Source: Bordetella genomosp. 5
GTDB lineage: Bacteria; Pseudomonadota; Gammaproteobacteria; Burkholderiales; Burkholderiaceae_B
NCBI RefSeq assembly: GCF_002261475.1
Contig: NZ_NEVN01000013.1
Location: forward strand, 469,379 to 533,378
Direction of reading: 5' to 3'
DNA length: 64,000 nt
Shown here: positions 8,546 to 16,832 of the stretch, in pieces
Layout: each line of letters begins with the position of its first letter
Numbering within the stretch: the stretch's first letter is position 1
Program-made: the position numbers and the translations under genes
The notes under the pieces: generated by a model
Database searches by the model: none
What the model saw: only the letters and a program-made list of their open reading frames with translations
What the model was told of the DNA's origin: nothing

Positions 8546-8570
8546 ACAGCCCCGCGGGGGGCGGGGCTGT
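8546..8570 (-). terminator. hairpin terminator after the aldehyde dehydrogenase gene
   Basis: A 10-bp stem (ACAGCCCCGC and its complement) closes a five-base loop 15 bases past the aldehyde dehydrogenase stop. On the minus strand it is followed only by a short mixed TTCATT, so termination is probably imperfect. Confidence 0.6.
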
Positions 8571-8584
8571 GTGGCTGGCGTCGC

Positions 8585-10018
8585 TCAGTCGTGTTTGATC
8601 GCGACCGTCTTGAGCACCGTGAACGCGTACAGCGCCTCGAAGCCCTTCTCGCGCCCGTGGCCGCTGGCCTTCACGCCGCCGAAGGGCAGCTCGACACCGC
8701 CGCCCGCGCCGTAGTTGTTGATGAACACCTGGCCGCTGCGCACCTTGCGCGCGACCCGCAGCTGGCGCGCGCCGTCGCGCGTCCAGACGCTGGCCGCGAG
8801 GCCGTATTCGGTGGCATTGGCGATGCGCACGGCATCGGCCTCGTCGTCGAACGGGATCGTCACGAGCACCGGCCCGAAGATTTCTTCCTGTGCCAGACGA
8901 TGATCGACCGGCACGTTGCCCAGCAGCGTGGGCGGCTGATAGAAGCCACCCTTGGGCGCGTCGTCGGCGACCTGACCCTGCGCGACCTTGGCGATACCTT
9001 CGGCCTCGGCGTCGCGCAGGAAGCGCTGCACGCGTTCGAGCTGCGTATGGCGGATCAGCGGACCGCAATCCAGGTCGGCCGAGCCGGCACCCGTGCGCAG
9101 GGCGGAGAACGCCGTGGCGAGGCGATCCATGAGCTTGTCGTAGATGCTGCGTTCGATGAGCAGGCGGCTGCCCGCCGAGCAGGTCTGGCCGGCGTTCTGC
9201 ACGATCGCGTTCACGGCCACCGGCACCAGCGCATCGAGATCCGCATCGGCAAAGACGATCTGCGGCGATTTGCCGCCGAGCTCGAGCGTGACGGGCACGT
9301 GCCGTGCGGCGGCGGTCTGGGTGACCAGCACCCCGATGCGCGGCGAGCCCGTGAAAGAGATGTGATCGATGCCCGGGTGGCGCGTGAGCGCGTCGCCCGC
9401 CTCATGGCCATAGCCGGTCACGATGTTGAGCGCGCCGGCCGGGAAGCCGACCTCGGCGGCCAGCTCGGCCACGCGCAGGATCGAAAGGCAGGCGTCTTCG
9501 GCGGGCTTGACCACGCAGGCATTGCCGGCGGCCAGCGCGCCGCCGATGCTGCGGCCGAAGATCTGCAGCGGGTAGTTCCAGGGCACGATGTGGCCGGTCA
9601 CGCCGTGCGGCTCGCGCAGCGTCAGCACGGTATAGCCCGCCTGATACGGGATGGTCTCGCCCATCAGCTTGTCGGCCGCGCCGCCGTAGAACTCGAAATA
9701 GCGCGCTACGGCGGTGACGTCGGCGCGGGCCTGCTTCACCGGTTTGCCGCAATCGCGCGACTCGATCTGCGTGAGCTCGTCGTGGTGGTCGAGGATCTTG
9801 AGCGACAGCTTGAGCATCAGGCGGCCGCGCTCGGCCGCGCTCAGCTTGCCCCAGGCGCCGTCGTAGGCGCGGCGCGCAGCCTGCACCGCGACGTCGATGT
9901 CGGCGGCCGTGCCACGCGCCAGTTGATCGAAGGTCTCGCCGGTGGACGGATCGATCACCGGGATCGATTCACCGGAGGATCCGGCCACGGACCGGTTGTC
10001 GATAAAGTGCTGCTTCAT
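8585..10018 (-). CDS. NAD(P)-dependent aldehyde dehydrogenase, betaine-aldehyde type
   Basis: The 477-residue protein is a complete class ALDH. It shows the PWNYPLQ cofactor strand (about 145), FTGSPRIG, the general-base motif LELGGKSP, the catalytic cysteine in QNAGQTCSAGSR, the EEIFGPV motif and the C-terminal PFGGVKASGHGREKG. It oxidises an aldehyde to a carboxylate in the cytoplasm. Similarity in layout to betaine-aldehyde and gamma-aminobutyraldehyde dehydrogenases does not fix the substrate. It lies 151 bp behind the SDR gene in the same direction and is probably the last gene of the ABC importer-SDR-ALDH unit, which would take in a compound and oxidise it in two steps. Confidence 0.92.
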   Translation of the reverse strand: MKQHFIDNRSVAGSSGESIPVIDPSTGETFDQLARGTAADIDVAVQAARRAYDGAWGKLSAAERGRLMLKLSLKILDHHDELTQIESRDCGKPVKQARADVTAVARYFEFYGGAADKLMGETIPYQAGYTVLTLREPHGVTGHIVPWNYPLQIFGRSIGGALAAGNACVVKPAEDACLSILRVAELAAEVGFPAGALNIVTGYGHEAGDALTRHPGIDHISFTGSPRIGVLVTQTAAARHVPVTLELGGKSPQIVFADADLDALVPVAVNAIVQNAGQTCSAGSRLLIERSIYDKLMDRLATAFSALRTGAGSADLDCGPLIRHTQLERVQRFLRDAEAEGIAKVAQGQVADDAPKGGFYQPPTLLGNVPVDHRLAQEEIFGPVLVTIPFDDEADAVRIANATEYGLAASVWTRDGARQLRVARKVRSGQVFINNYGAGGGVELPFGGVKASGHGREKGFEALYAFTVLKTVAIKHD

Positions 10019-10070
10019 GCTGGACCACCTCTATGAGAATAATTGGACAAAGCGACAGCGAAACAAACGC

Positions 10071-10088
10071 GGCCATGCATGCATGGCC
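10071..10088. repeat. perfect 18-bp palindrome between SDR and ALDH genes
   Basis: GGCCATGCATGCATGGCC is fully self-complementary and lies about 55 bases before the aldehyde dehydrogenase start. It could be a dimeric regulator's operator, or a cruciform/mRNA hairpin. Nothing nearby names a regulator. Confidence 0.7.
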
Positions 10089-10169
10089 CGGTCTTGGCGC
10101 GGCAACGGGCTTTGTCTCCTCGGGCCGGCATGCAGACCGTGATGCCGGCGAGGCCGGCGCGGTACGGGC

Positions 10170-10961
10170 TCAGAACTGAACGGACAGACCTCCGTCGACG
10201 ACGAGCACGTGACCATTGACATACGAGGCCGCGGGCGACGCCAGGAAGACCGCCGCGCCGGCGATCTCTTCCGGACGGCCCCAGCGGCCCGTGGGATTGC
10301 GTGCCGCCACGACCGGCCCGATGTTCGGGTCGGCCACCATGGCGGCGTTGGTTTCGGTGGCGAAGGTGCCGGGGGCGATCGCGTTGCTGGTGATGCCCTG
10401 CGCGCCGTGCTCGAGGGCCAGCGCGCGCATGATGCCGGTCAGGCCCTGCTTGGCCGCGGGGTAGATCGCATCGCCGCGGCGGGCCAGCTCGCCCACCACC
10501 GACGTAATGGCGATCAGGCGGCCGTAGCCGTGACGCGTCATGCGGGCGGCGGCCTGGCGTGCGATCAGAATGCCCGCCACCAGATCGGTCTCGATCAGCT
10601 CGCGCACTTCCGCGGGGCTGGCGTCCGCCAGGCTCTTGCGGTTGCGCGCGCCGACGTTGTTGACGAGGATGTCGAGCCGGCCATGGTCGCGGTCGATCGC
10701 GGCGAAGGCAGCCTCGACGGCGTCGTCGTTGGCCACATCGAACACGGCCGGGCCCGCGGCCAGACCCCGCTCACGCAACGCTGCGACAGCCGCCTCGACG
10801 GCCGCGCCGTTGCGGCCGTTGATCAGCACGTGCGCGCCCGACTCGGCCAGCGCCTGCGCGATGCACCAGCCCAATCCGCGCGCCGAGCCGGTGACGAGCG
10901 CCACCCTCCCCGCGAGCGAAAACTGTTGCAGGAAGGACGAGTCGGTGGCGGCTGCGGACAT
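10170..10961 (-). CDS. SDR family oxidoreductase
   Basis: The 263-residue protein is a classical short-chain dehydrogenase: the cofactor loop TGSARGLG (about 24-31), an NNVG in place of the usual NNAG, a serine in ITSVVGE, and the active-site YPAAK. The closing VNGHVLVVDGG is the usual SDR end. Overall it resembles the gluconate 5-dehydrogenase/3-oxoacyl reductase group. It would interconvert an alcohol and ketone with NAD(P)H. It starts 52 bp after the ABC permease stop and is followed by an aldehyde dehydrogenase, so it is probably part of the catabolic arm of that importer operon. Confidence 0.9.
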   Translation of the reverse strand: MSAAATDSSFLQQFSLAGRVALVTGSARGLGWCIAQALAESGAHVLINGRNGAAVEAAVAALRERGLAAGPAVFDVANDDAVEAAFAAIDRDHGRLDILVNNVGARNRKSLADASPAEVRELIETDLVAGILIARQAAARMTRHGYGRLIAITSVVGELARRGDAIYPAAKQGLTGIMRALALEHGAQGITSNAIAPGTFATETNAAMVADPNIGPVVAARNPTGRWGRPEEIAGAAVFLASPAASYVNGHVLVVDGGLSVQF

Positions 10962-11013
10962 GACGGATCGAGACGAAGAAAGGCGGGGACGGACGGGTGC
11001 GGGCCGAGGCAGA

Positions 11014-11880
11014 CTATTGGCGGAACTCGGGAGCCCAATGCAAGAGTCTACGCTCTAACCAGGTGACACCATAAACCAGCACGATGCCCACGATGGACAG
11101 CAGCGTGACGGCCGCGAACATGTCGGTGGCATTGAGGGTGGCCAGGGCTGTGATCATCAGGTAGCCCATGCCGGTGGTGGACCCCACGAACTCGGCGAGC
11201 ACCACCCCGATGAGCGCGAAGCTGATCGCGTTGGGCAGCGCCGCGAAGGTCCAGGCGGCCGCGGTCGGAATGCGCACACGCCACAGAATCTGGCGCGGCG
11301 AGCCGCCGAGCGTGCGGCAGAAGTCCACCAGCTCGCGCTCCACGCTGCGCCCGCCCTTGTAGGTGTTGAAGAACACCAGGAAAAACACGACGAACCACGA
11401 GGTCACGACCTTGGACGCCAGGCCCAGGCCGAAGAACATCGTGATGAGCGGCACGAAGGCGATGCGCGGCATCGAGTTGAAGGCCACGATGTAGGGATTG
11501 AAGACGTCGGCCAGAAACTGATTGCGCGACAGGGCCAGGCCCACCGCGAAACCGCTACCCACGCCCACGACCAGGCCCACCATGGTGGCCTGCAGGGTGA
11601 GCCACAGGTGCGGCCAGACCGACTGCGGTCCGGGCTGAACCCACTGCCAGAGCCGCACGGCCACGCGCGAGGGCTGGCTGATGAAGAAGGGATCGAACAG
11701 CGTGTTCTGGACGAACCACGGAATGCGCGTGAGGCCTTCCCAGGCGCCGAGCAGACAGGCGAGGATGGCGAGCTGCCAGAAGGTCACGCGCAGGCGGCGT
11801 CGGGCCGCCTGCTGGCGGTCGGCACGCAGTTGCGCCTGCAACGACATCGTGGCGGAATGCGAGAGATCGGGATTGGACAT
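11014..11880 (-). CDS. ABC importer permease, NitT/TauT (SsuC-like) type
   Basis: The 288-residue inner-membrane protein has about six transmembrane segments and the EAA-type cytoplasmic loop EFVDFCRTLGGSPRQILWRVRIP-like region near residues 185-210, which docks on the ATPase. An early hydrophobic LAILACLLGAWEGLTRI helix and the final VGIVLVYGVTWLERR helix frame it. It belongs to the SsuC/TauC group for nitrate, sulfonates, taurine, pyrimidine precursors and similar small substrates. It follows the ATPase gene by only 5 bp. The substrate is not evident. Confidence 0.9.
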   Translation of the reverse strand: MSNPDLSHSATMSLQAQLRADRQQAARRRLRVTFWQLAILACLLGAWEGLTRIPWFVQNTLFDPFFISQPSRVAVRLWQWVQPGPQSVWPHLWLTLQATMVGLVVGVGSGFAVGLALSRNQFLADVFNPYIVAFNSMPRIAFVPLITMFFGLGLASKVVTSWFVVFFLVFFNTYKGGRSVERELVDFCRTLGGSPRQILWRVRIPTAAAWTFAALPNAISFALIGVVLAEFVGSTTGMGYLMITALATLNATDMFAAVTLLSIVGIVLVYGVTWLERRLLHWAPEFRQ

Positions 11881-11885
11881 AAGGC

Positions 11886-12680
11886 TCAGGCCGCCGCGCG
11901 GAACTGCTGGCCCAGCACGGCCCAGAGACTCTGCACGTGGGCAGTGAACTGCGCCGTCTCGCGCAGCGTGAACACATCGCGGGGATGCGGGATCGTGATG
12001 CGCTCGTCGAGCAGCACCTGGCTGGGCGTGCCCGACAGCACGATCACGCGATCCGACAGCGTGATGGCCTCGTCCAGATCATGGGTCACCATGACCACGG
12101 TCTGGCCAAGCTTGCGCCAGATCTCGGAGAGCTCGCGGTGCAGGTGGGTCTTGGTGTGGGTGTCGAGCGCACCGAAGGGCTCGTCGAGCAGCAGGATGCG
12201 CGGTTCCACGGCCAGGCTCATGAGCAGCGCCACGCGCCGGCGCATGCCGCCCGACAATTGATGCGGATACGCCTGCGCGAAGTCGCTCAGATGGCCGAGT
12301 TCGAGGAGCTCGCGCACGCGCGGGGCGATGCGCGCTTCCGGCACGCCCTGGAAGCGCAGGCCCAGCGCGACGTTCTTCGCGACGGTGTACCAGGGCAGCA
12401 GCGTGTCTTTCTGGAAGATGTATCCCAGCGCGGGCGGCACCTGGCCGCTGACGGGTTTGCCGTCGACGCGGATGCTGCCGGCGCTGGGCGCGAAAAAGCC
12501 CGCGATCATATTGAGCAGCGTGCTCTTGCCGCAGCCCGAGGGGCCGACGATGGACACGAATTCGCCGTGGGCGATGTCGAGGCTGACATCGCCCACGGCA
12601 TGCGTCGTGCCCTGCCGGCTGTGATAGACCTTGCCGACGTGTTCCAGCGTGATCATGGCCGGCACGGGGTCAGCCGCCAC
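11886..12680 (-). CDS. ABC importer ATP-binding protein, NitT/TauT type
   Basis: The 264-residue ATPase shows Walker A GPSGCGKST, the Q-loop in GYIFQKDTLLPW, signature LSGGMRRR, Walker B RILLLDEPFGALD and the H-loop VTHDLDEA. These are the hallmarks of SsuB/TauB-type ATPases. A GTG at 12680 overlaps the end of the binding-protein gene by 11 bases; an in-frame ATG at 12656, two residues before ITLEHVGK, is an equally plausible start. Neither has a clear Shine-Dalgarno sequence, so coupling to the upstream gene is likely. Confidence 0.92.
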   Translation of the reverse strand: MAADPVPAMITLEHVGKVYHSRQGTTHAVGDVSLDIAHGEFVSIVGPSGCGKSTLLNMIAGFFAPSAGSIRVDGKPVSGQVPPALGYIFQKDTLLPWYTVAKNVALGLRFQGVPEARIAPRVRELLELGHLSDFAQAYPHQLSGGMRRRVALLMSLAVEPRILLLDEPFGALDTHTKTHLHRELSEIWRKLGQTVVMVTHDLDEAITLSDRVIVLSGTPSQVLLDERITIPHPRDVFTLRETAQFTAHVQSLWAVLGQQFRAAA

Positions 12681-13728
12681 GGGCCTGGCGCACGAAGCGC
12701 ATGTCGACGCAGGTCTCGTACGGCGCCTTTTTCAGCTCTTCGTTGGAGAACTGGCGGCCGTCGCCCATGATGCCGGTCATGCGGCCGTAGGCCTCGGGCG
12801 TGATGATGTTGTCTTTGAGGAACACCGACTGCTGATACACGCCGATCGTCTTCTCGACGGCGGGACGCGCGAAGGCAGAGAGGTAGTCGGCGTAGATCAG
12901 CTCGGTGACCTCGGCCGCGCTATGGGCGTTGATGAACGCCTGGGCCGTGACCAGCCCGCTCACGAAGCCCTGCACGATCTCGGGCCGCTTTTCGATGGTG
13001 TCGCGCAGCGCCAGGGCCGCAATGCCGGGCACATCGCCACCCATGAACGACTGCCACGTGGCGTCGGCGGTGGCGTCGAAGATCGGCACGCCCCAGCCCT
13101 CGGCCTGGGCTTGTTCCATCATGGACATCGTGGCCATGCTGGCGGACACCGAGCCGGTCTTGAGCGCGCCCAGCATGGTCGCGAGATCGCCCAGCGGGCG
13201 GATGTCGACGCGATCGCCCACGCCCGCCTTCTCGGTGAGGTATTTGGCCATCAGCCACGTGCTGGACTGCGGTTGCGTCGCGCCCATGCGTTTGCCCGCG
13301 AGATCCTTGATCTCGCGCACCTTGCCGCTCTCGTAGTCTTCGCGCCGCACGATGACGTTGGCATACGTGAGCTTGCGATCGAAGCCGAACACCAGCGCGG
13401 CCGGCTTGCCCGCCAGCGTGAGCGCGGGCGCGGCGGTGGCGGCGGTCGCGCCGAACACGATCTGGCCGGCGGCCAGCAGCTGATTGGTGCGGGGGCCGCT
13501 TTGCGAGTTGAGGTATTCGACGTCGAGGCCACCGGCTTCGAAGAGGCCCTTCTTCAGCGCGACATAGCCGGCGGCGAAGAAGGGGTCGATGCTGCCCTGG
13601 CCATAGGCCACGCGGGTGAGACGGGGTTGGGCGCGGAGCGCGGGGGCGAGGATGAGGCCGGCGGCACCGGCGCCCATGGCCAGCAGGCGGCGCCGCTGGG
13701 CGCCATGCGGGGGCAAGCGAAAAGTCAT
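12670..13728 (-). CDS. ABC importer substrate-binding protein, NitT/TauT family
   Basis: The product is 352 residues from the ATG at 13728, which has GAGGAT just upstream; a longer frame to 13773 lacks a ribosome site. The N-terminus HGAQRRRLLAMGAGAAGLILAPALRAQ carries twin arginines before a hydrophobic core, so export may be by Tat as well as Sec. The mature part has the SsuA/ThiY (NMT1-like) fold: YGQGSIDPFFAAGYVALKKGLFEAGGLDVEYL at the start. It captures substrate in the periplasm for the permease/ATPase downstream and is the first gene of the SBP-ATPase-permease-SDR-ALDH unit. Confidence 0.9.
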   Translation of the reverse strand: MTFRLPPHGAQRRRLLAMGAGAAGLILAPALRAQPRLTRVAYGQGSIDPFFAAGYVALKKGLFEAGGLDVEYLNSQSGPRTNQLLAAGQIVFGATAATAAPALTLAGKPAALVFGFDRKLTYANVIVRREDYESGKVREIKDLAGKRMGATQPQSSTWLMAKYLTEKAGVGDRVDIRPLGDLATMLGALKTGSVSASMATMSMMEQAQAEGWGVPIFDATADATWQSFMGGDVPGIAALALRDTIEKRPEIVQGFVSGLVTAQAFINAHSAAEVTELIYADYLSAFARPAVEKTIGVYQQSVFLKDNIITPEAYGRMTGIMGDGRQFSNEELKKAPYETCVDMRFVRQARGG

Positions 13729-14091
13729 GTCATCCTCGACGAGTGTCGTTGTAGAGAAGCCGTTTGACGGCAACGATACCGCAGGCCGGGCGCGAGGGCC
13801 AAAATCTTCGCCCCGCTGTCCACGGGCCGGCGCACGCGCCGCGCGTCGGGGCGCACGGATCCCTTGCCAAAAATAGGACAGCGACCGCCTCGCATGACGG
13901 TGGCCGCGGCGTCGGCCGCGACCTCACACGCAGCCGCGTTCGATGTCGCGGCGGCCGATGCCAATGGGTCGATGTCGCGGCGGCCGGAGCCGCGGCGGCC
14001 GGTGCCGCGGCGGCATCGGTCGTGCGCGCGGCGCAAAAAAATCGGCGCGCCCGGCCCGAAGGCCCGGCGCGCCGATGCGCGTGCACAGCAA
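13729..14091. other. 363-bp gap between topB and the ABC operon
   Basis: No convincing gene lies here; the open frames are composition artefacts. The right part should hold the promoter of the ABC operon. The middle (about 13940-14015) is low-complexity sequence with repeated GCGGCGGCC/GATGTCGCGGCGGCC-like units. The left end is the topB terminator. Confidence 0.6.
14035..14076 (-). terminator. Rho-independent terminator of topB
   Basis: On the minus strand a 16-bp stem with one mismatch (arms at 14061-14076 and 14041-14056) around a TTCG loop is followed by a run of seven T. It starts 15 bases past the topB stop. A textbook intrinsic terminator. Confidence 0.93.
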
Positions 14092-16770
14092 TCAGACGGT
14101 TTTCTTGGCTGCTGCCTTCTTGACCGCGGTTTTGGCCGCGGTCTTGGTGGCTGCCTTGGTGGCCGTCTTGGTCGCGGTTTTCTTGGCCGCCGTCTTGGTC
14201 GTTTTCTTGGCGGCCGCCTTCTTGGCCGGCGCCTTCTTCGCGGCGGTCTTGGTGGCGGTTTTAGTCGCGGTCTTGGTCGCGGTCTTGCCGGCCGTCTTGC
14301 CCGGACGCGCCGGCTTGTCGCCGCGCGGCTCGAACTCGAAGCCCACCTTGCCATCCGGCTGGCGCACCAGGAACGCCTTGAATTTGCGGTTGGTGCGGCT
14401 CGACACGAAGCCATCGAGCAGGTCGGTGCGACCGGCCTCGAGCAGCTTGCTCATCTGTTCGCGCGAGATCTCCTGTTGCAGGATGACCTTGCCCGAGCGG
14501 AAGTCGCAGGTCTTTTCGGGACCGACCGATTTCTCGCAGACGTAGCTCATGCCGTGTTCGAACACGCGCGCCTGGCACTTGGGGCAGGGGCCCACGGTGG
14601 TGTGGCCGCTGAAGTCGACGGGCTCGTTGTCTTCTTCGTCGTTCTGGCCGAAGTCGAACTCGAGCTTGTCTTCACCGCTGATGCGCAGAATGGCCGCGAA
14701 CGGACGGCCCATCTTGCTGATGAAGCCTTGCAGCGGACCGATCTCGCGCTTGGCCAGCAGCTCTTCGACCTCGGGGATCTCGAAGGTGCGGCCGCCAGGA
14801 TGCTTGCCGATCGAAAAATCGCAGTTGGTGCAGGCGTAACGGCGGTAGTTTTCTTTCACGACGCCGCCGCACTTCGGGCACGGCGTCTTGAGGGTGGCGT
14901 AGTCGCCGGGCACCGTGTCGCGCTCGTATTCCTTCGCGCGCTTGACGATCACCTGCGTCATTTGCGCGATCTCGCGCATGAAGGCCTCGCGGTCGAGCGC
15001 GCCCTGCTCGATCTGCTTGAGCTTGTGTTCCCACTCGCCGGTGAGTTCGGGCGAGGTGAGTTCGGTCACGTCCAGGCCCGACAGCAGCGTCATGAGCTGG
15101 CGCGCTTTGGCGGTGGGCACCAGGTCGCGGCCTTCGCGGCGCAGATAGCTTTCGTTGAGCAGGCCTTCGATGATCGCCGCGCGCGTGGCAGGCGTGCCCA
15201 GGCCGCGCTCGGACATCGCCTCACGCAATTCTTCGTCGTCGACCAGCTTGCCGGCGCCTTCCATGGCGGACAGCAGCGTGGCTTCGTTGTAGCGCGCCGG
15301 CGGCTTGGTGCTCAGGCCGACGGCCTCGACATCTTCGGTGCGCACGCGCTCGTCTTGCGCCACCGGCACCAGATTGGCGTCTTCGCCCTGGGCTTCTTTG
15401 CCGTAGACCGACAGCCAGCCCGGCGATACCAGCACCTTGCCTTCGGTCTTGAAGCGATGGCCCTGAACTTCGGTGATGCGGGTGGTGACGCGGAACTCGG
15501 CCGGCGGGAAGAACACCGCCAGGAAACGCTTGAGGACCAGGTCGTAGAGCTTGCCTTCGGCTTCGCTCAGGTCGTGCGGCACCTGCAGCGTGGGAATGAT
15601 GGCAAAGTGATCCGAGACCTTCTTGTTGTCGAAGATGCGGCGGTTCGGCTTGACCCACTGCTGCTCCACCACGGTGGAGGCGTGACGCGCCAGCCCGCCC
15701 ACGGCATTGGAGCCGCCCTTGGCCAGCACCTGCATGGTTTCGCGCACCGTGGCGATGTAGTCCTCGGGCAGGTAGCGCGAATCGGTACGCGGGTAGGTCA
15801 GGGCCTTGTGGCGCTCGTACAGCGTTTGCGCCAGCGCCAGGGTCGTCTTGGCCGAGAAGCCGAAGCGGCCGTTGGCCTCGCGCTGCAACGACGTTAGGTC
15901 GTACAGCGCCGGCGACATCTGCGTGGACGGCTTGGATTCTTCGGAGACGGCGCCCGGCTGATCGCGGCAGGCCGCGACCACGCTCTGCGCGGCCGCGAGC
16001 GACCACAGGCGCGATTCGCGCTTCTCGGGGTCGCGCTCGTCTTTCTTGAAGTCGGGGTCGATCCAGCGGCCCTGGTACAGGCCCGCGGCGGCCACGAAGG
16101 TGCCATGCACTTCCCAGTAGTCGCGCGGCACGAAGGCACGGATGCGGCTTTCGCGTTCGGCCACGATCGCCAGCGTCGGGGTCTGCACCCGGCCCACCGG
16201 CGTCTTGAAGAAGCCGCCGTCCTTGCTGTTGAAGGCCGTCATGGCGCGCGTGCCGTTGATGCCCACCAGCCAGTCGGCTTCGGCGCGCGAACGTGCGGCG
16301 GCCTCCAGCGGCTTGAGCTGGCTGTCGTCGCGCAGGTTGGCGAAGGCCTCGCGGATGGCCGCCTGGGTCATGGATTGCAGCCACAGGCGCTGGATCGGCT
16401 TGTTCACGCCCGCGTACTGGACGATGTAGCGGAAGATCAGCTCGCCCTCTCGTCCCGCGTCACAGGCGTTGATGATCGCATCGACGTCCTTGCGCTTGAC
16501 GAGCTTGACGAGCAGCTTGAGCCGTTCGGCCGATCGCTTGTCGGTCGGACCCAGTTCGAAAGCGGGCGGAATCACGGGCAGGTGCGTAAAGCTCCACTTT
16601 CCCTTGACCGGATCGTTAGGCGCGACGAGACCGAGCAAATGCCCGATGCTGGACGCGAGCACGTAACGTTCGCTTTCAAAATAGTCGCCCTCGCGCGCAA
16701 AGCCTCCCAGGGCGCGTGATATATCGAGGGCTACCGAGGGCTTCTCGGCAATAATCAGCGTTTTGTTCAT
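14092..16770 (-). CDS. topB: DNA topoisomerase III
   Basis: The 892-residue type IA topoisomerase starts MNKTLIIAEKPSVA at the ATG at 16770; a longer frame to 17103 is ruled out because it lacks family similarity and overlaps the divergent gene. The Toprim domain has EKPSVA and DAGREGE (metal-binding acids). The active-site tyrosine is in ALTYPRTDSRYLP. Beyond residue 580 are two zinc-ribbon repeats, CPKC with CTNC and CPKC with YVC. The last ~70 residues are an unusual Lys/Ala/Thr/Pro repeat tail (KTATKTATKTA, AKKAPAKKA) like histone H1. The enzyme passes single strands to decatenate DNA. It is divergent from the DUF2157 gene and ends in a strong terminator. Confidence 0.95.
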   Translation of the reverse strand: MNKTLIIAEKPSVALDISRALGGFAREGDYFESERYVLASSIGHLLGLVAPNDPVKGKWSFTHLPVIPPAFELGPTDKRSAERLKLLVKLVKRKDVDAIINACDAGREGELIFRYIVQYAGVNKPIQRLWLQSMTQAAIREAFANLRDDSQLKPLEAAARSRAEADWLVGINGTRAMTAFNSKDGGFFKTPVGRVQTPTLAIVAERESRIRAFVPRDYWEVHGTFVAAAGLYQGRWIDPDFKKDERDPEKRESRLWSLAAAQSVVAACRDQPGAVSEESKPSTQMSPALYDLTSLQREANGRFGFSAKTTLALAQTLYERHKALTYPRTDSRYLPEDYIATVRETMQVLAKGGSNAVGGLARHASTVVEQQWVKPNRRIFDNKKVSDHFAIIPTLQVPHDLSEAEGKLYDLVLKRFLAVFFPPAEFRVTTRITEVQGHRFKTEGKVLVSPGWLSVYGKEAQGEDANLVPVAQDERVRTEDVEAVGLSTKPPARYNEATLLSAMEGAGKLVDDEELREAMSERGLGTPATRAAIIEGLLNESYLRREGRDLVPTAKARQLMTLLSGLDVTELTSPELTGEWEHKLKQIEQGALDREAFMREIAQMTQVIVKRAKEYERDTVPGDYATLKTPCPKCGGVVKENYRRYACTNCDFSIGKHPGGRTFEIPEVEELLAKREIGPLQGFISKMGRPFAAILRISGEDKLEFDFGQNDEEDNEPVDFSGHTTVGPCPKCQARVFEHGMSYVCEKSVGPEKTCDFRSGKVILQQEISREQMSKLLEAGRTDLLDGFVSSRTNRKFKAFLVRQPDGKVGFEFEPRGDKPARPGKTAGKTATKTATKTATKTAAKKAPAKKAAAKKTTKTAAKKTATKTATKAATKTAAKTAVKKAAAKKTV

Positions 16771-16832
16771 GTGTTTCCAGTGGCGGCAGTCCCGCCGTAG
16801 TAGCGCGGATGATAAGAGGGGAGATTCGCGAG

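Noticed and set aside
13940..14015. Possible small gene in the topB-ABC gap
   Set aside because: Frames are low-complexity Arg/Pro/Ala translation of a GCC/GCG repeat without a ribosome site.
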